From: Gammaproteobacteria bacterium RIFCSPLOWO2_02_FULL_56_15
Lineage (GTDB): Bacteria > Pseudomonadota > Gammaproteobacteria > Eutrophobiales > Eutrophobiaceae
NCBI GenBank assembly: GCA_001801825.1
Contig: MGYR01000112.1
Span: forward strand, 14,155 to 21,874
Length of the DNA stretch: 7,720 nucleotides
Reading direction: 5' to 3'
Both the position numbers and the translations under genes were made by a program. Below the pieces are notes generated by a model. That model did not search any database, was not told the origin of the DNA, and saw only the letters and a list, made by a program, of their open reading frames with translations. Within the stretch, counting starts at the first letter, position 1. Each line of letters starts with the position of its first letter. Shown here piece after piece: positions 6,440 to 7,720 of the stretch.

Positions 6440-7516
6440 TCAGAGCAGTGACTGCATGGCATTCAGAAATCGCTGCATGTCTTCCATGGAATTGTTGCCC
6501 ATGACCGAGATGCGGAACAGCGTTTTGGAGAAATCGCCCTGACCGGCATAGATCACGAATCCCTGTTGTTTGAGACCGTCATGCAAGGTGGCGTAATCCA
6601 GTCCGGCAGGCAGGTGGAAGGAATTAAGCACACAGGAGCAATCTTTTCGTGGCAACAGGGCATTGATACCCAGCCGTGCAAACCCTTCCCGGACAAGATC
6701 CATTTTTTTCCAATAGTCCGCGCTCCGCTTTCCCCACCCGCCGCTTTCCGCATGTTCACTGAGGGCCTCATCCAGGGCATAAAACCCTTGCACCGACTGG
6801 GTGAAGGGTGTCCCACCCCGATCCTGCTCTGCAAGATAGATGGGGAGATCCAGGTACAGGGTGCGCTGCACCCCTGCCGCCTTGCGCAGTTCCTCTCGTT
6901 TCACGATCACGAAGGAGATCCCGGGGGTGCTGTGCAGGCACTTGTTGGCGGTCGCGGCAGAGGCGCTGATACCCCATGCGTCGAAACGCAATTCCTCGGC
7001 GCCGAAACTGCTGACGCTGTCCACCAGCAGGCTGAGCCGCCGCTGCCTGCAGATCCCGGCGATGCCGGCTAGGTCATTCAACCTGCCGCTGGTGGTTTCA
7101 TGGTGGACGACGGCCACATGGGTGAAGCCGGGATCGCCGGCCAGCCGTTGCTCCAGCGTGTCCGAGAGTATCGGAGCGCCCCACTCGTGATGCAGGGTTG
7201 CATAGTCGATCCGGTGAATGGCGGCGATGCGGGATAAACGCTCACCGTACACACCATTTTCGATGACCAGTACCTTGCCGTTCACGGGAATACAACTACA
7301 GAGCATGGCCTCCATGGCGGAGGTGCCGGAGCCGGTCATCAGTACTGCCGCCCAATCTTCTTCGTTCAGGCTGTACACGCGCAACAGCTTCTCGCGAATG
7401 GCCCGTTGCATTACGCTGAATTCCAGTTCGCGGTGACAGAGATCAGGTTTCAAAAGTGCCGTGCGTACGCGGTCGCTCAGATTCACCGGACCGGGATTGA
7501 GTAGGATCTCTCTCAT
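6440..7516 (-). CDS. 2-aminoethylphosphonate transaminase-like enzyme (class V, PLP)
   Basis: The 358-residue product has the length and signatures of the PhnW/AEP transaminase group of class V aminotransferases. It shows MREILLNPGPVNLS at the start, GSGT at 62-65 (cofactor phosphate), NGVYGER at 87-93, LVDSVSS with Asp166 contacting the PLP ring nitrogen, and ATANKCLHSTPG with Lys192 as the Schiff-base lysine. Arg335 in LFRISVMG matches the substrate-binding Arg near the end. It would interconvert phosphonoacetaldehyde plus an amino donor and 2-aminoethylphosphonate. Because the preceding gene looks like phosphonopyruvate decarboxylase, the biosynthetic direction is favoured over the PhnW degradation role. 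A related alanine:glyoxylate-type activity cannot be excluded. ATG 7516 is chosen, two bases after the preceding stop; a TTG at 7522 overlapping that stop is the alternative. It is probably the second or later gene of the operon. Confidence 0.8.
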   Translation of the reverse strand: MREILLNPGPVNLSDRVRTALLKPDLCHRELEFSVMQRAIREKLLRVYSLNEEDWAAVLMTGSGTSAMEAMLCSCIPVNGKVLVIENGVYGERLSRIAAIHRIDYATLHHEWGAPILSDTLEQRLAGDPGFTHVAVVHHETTSGRLNDLAGIAGICRQRRLSLLVDSVSSFGAEELRFDAWGISASAATANKCLHSTPGISFVIVKREELRKAAGVQRTLYLDLPIYLAEQDRGGTPFTQSVQGFYALDEALSEHAESGGWGKRSADYWKKMDLVREGFARLGINALLPRKDCSCVLNSFHLPAGLDYATLHDGLKQQGFVIYAGQGDFSKTLFRISVMGNNSMEDMQRFLNAMQSLL

Positions 7517-7518
7517 CT

Positions 7519-7720
7519 TCAATAGGCACTTTTGATGTGATGCATCAGCCTTTCGAGTACCTGCGAGGGCGTGACACTGGGTCTCGGCAAACCCTCAATG
7601 GTCCCGGGAGCGATCTTGAGATGGGCAAAGCGTGGTCCTGCAACCACGGTTCCTGAAAATATTTCATCCAGAATCTCCAGGGTATTACCTGACAGCGCCA
7701 TGCCGTAACGGCAGGCTTCC
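7519..7720 (-). CDS. 3' end of a probable phosphonopyruvate decarboxylase (partial)
   Basis: The reading frame is open to the window edge, so the first in-frame ATG at 7701 is most likely internal; the frame continues upstream as ..EACRYG-MALSG. The visible 67 residues end with FAHLKIAPGTIEGLPRPSVTP and a final helix VLERLMHHIK. This resembles the C-terminus of thiamine-diphosphate phosphonopyruvate/sulfopyruvate decarboxylases, where a strand with (K/R)(V/I)xPG is followed by LxRPxxTP. Such an enzyme makes phosphonoacetaldehyde, the substrate of the adjacent transaminase, which supports the reading. The identification rests on a short stretch plus context. A sulfopyruvate decarboxylase or another ThDP enzyme is possible. 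The next gene starts 2 bases after its stop. Confidence 0.55.
   Translation of the reverse strand, partial: EACRYGMALSGNTLEILDEIFSGTVVAGPRFAHLKIAPGTIEGLPRPSVTPSQVLERLMHHIKSAY

Noticed and set aside
1..7720. CRISPR arrays, tRNA or rRNA genes, insertion sequences.
   Set aside because: No regularly spaced repeats, cloverleaf genes, transposase motifs or terminal repeats were seen on either strand.

Overview
The window looks like chromosome from a Gram-negative bacterium, most likely a gammaproteobacterium. The evidence is the moderately high G+C of the long minus-strand operon, a lipobox cytochrome c, and toxin-antitoxin families typical of Pseudomonadota; the exact lineage cannot be fixed from the sequence alone. 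It has two parts that meet in a 7-base convergent gap at 1109-1115.

Left part (1-1108, plus strand, visibly more A+T-rich): a small toxin-antitoxin island. A perfect 16-bp palindrome overlaps a good promoter just before a complete HigB/RelE-type toxin gene (88-384) and its downstream helix-turn-helix antitoxin (388-666). Directly after that stop codon come the decayed last third of a second, different HigB toxin (about 667-789) and an intact HigA antitoxin (800-1108), now an orphan. The second locus seems to have lost the 5' half of its toxin.

Right part (1116-7720, minus strand, read from right to left): a compact run of genes. It enters with the 3' end of a probable phosphonopyruvate decarboxylase (7519-7720), followed by a 2-aminoethylphosphonate transaminase-like enzyme (6440-7516), a membrane-anchored parvulin-type peptidyl-prolyl isomerase (5467-6411), a HupE/UreJ-like membrane protein with a periplasmic N-terminal domain (4425-5477), and an eight-haem lipoprotein cytochrome with HEAT-like and TPR repeats (2095-4416). 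Junctions are from an 11-base overlap to a 28-base gap, so these five are probably co-transcribed. After a 103-base gap a divergent methylenetetrahydrofolate reductase (1116-1991) follows in the same direction.

How they may work together: the first two genes fit the synthesis of 2-aminoethylphosphonate (phosphonopyruvate to phosphonoacetaldehyde to 2-AEP), a head group for phosphonolipids or phosphonoglycans. The next three all act at or outside the inner membrane (folding helper, membrane permease-like protein, redox lipoprotein). Whether the phosphonate genes and the envelope redox genes form one functional unit is inference from gene order, and is the most interesting open question in the window.
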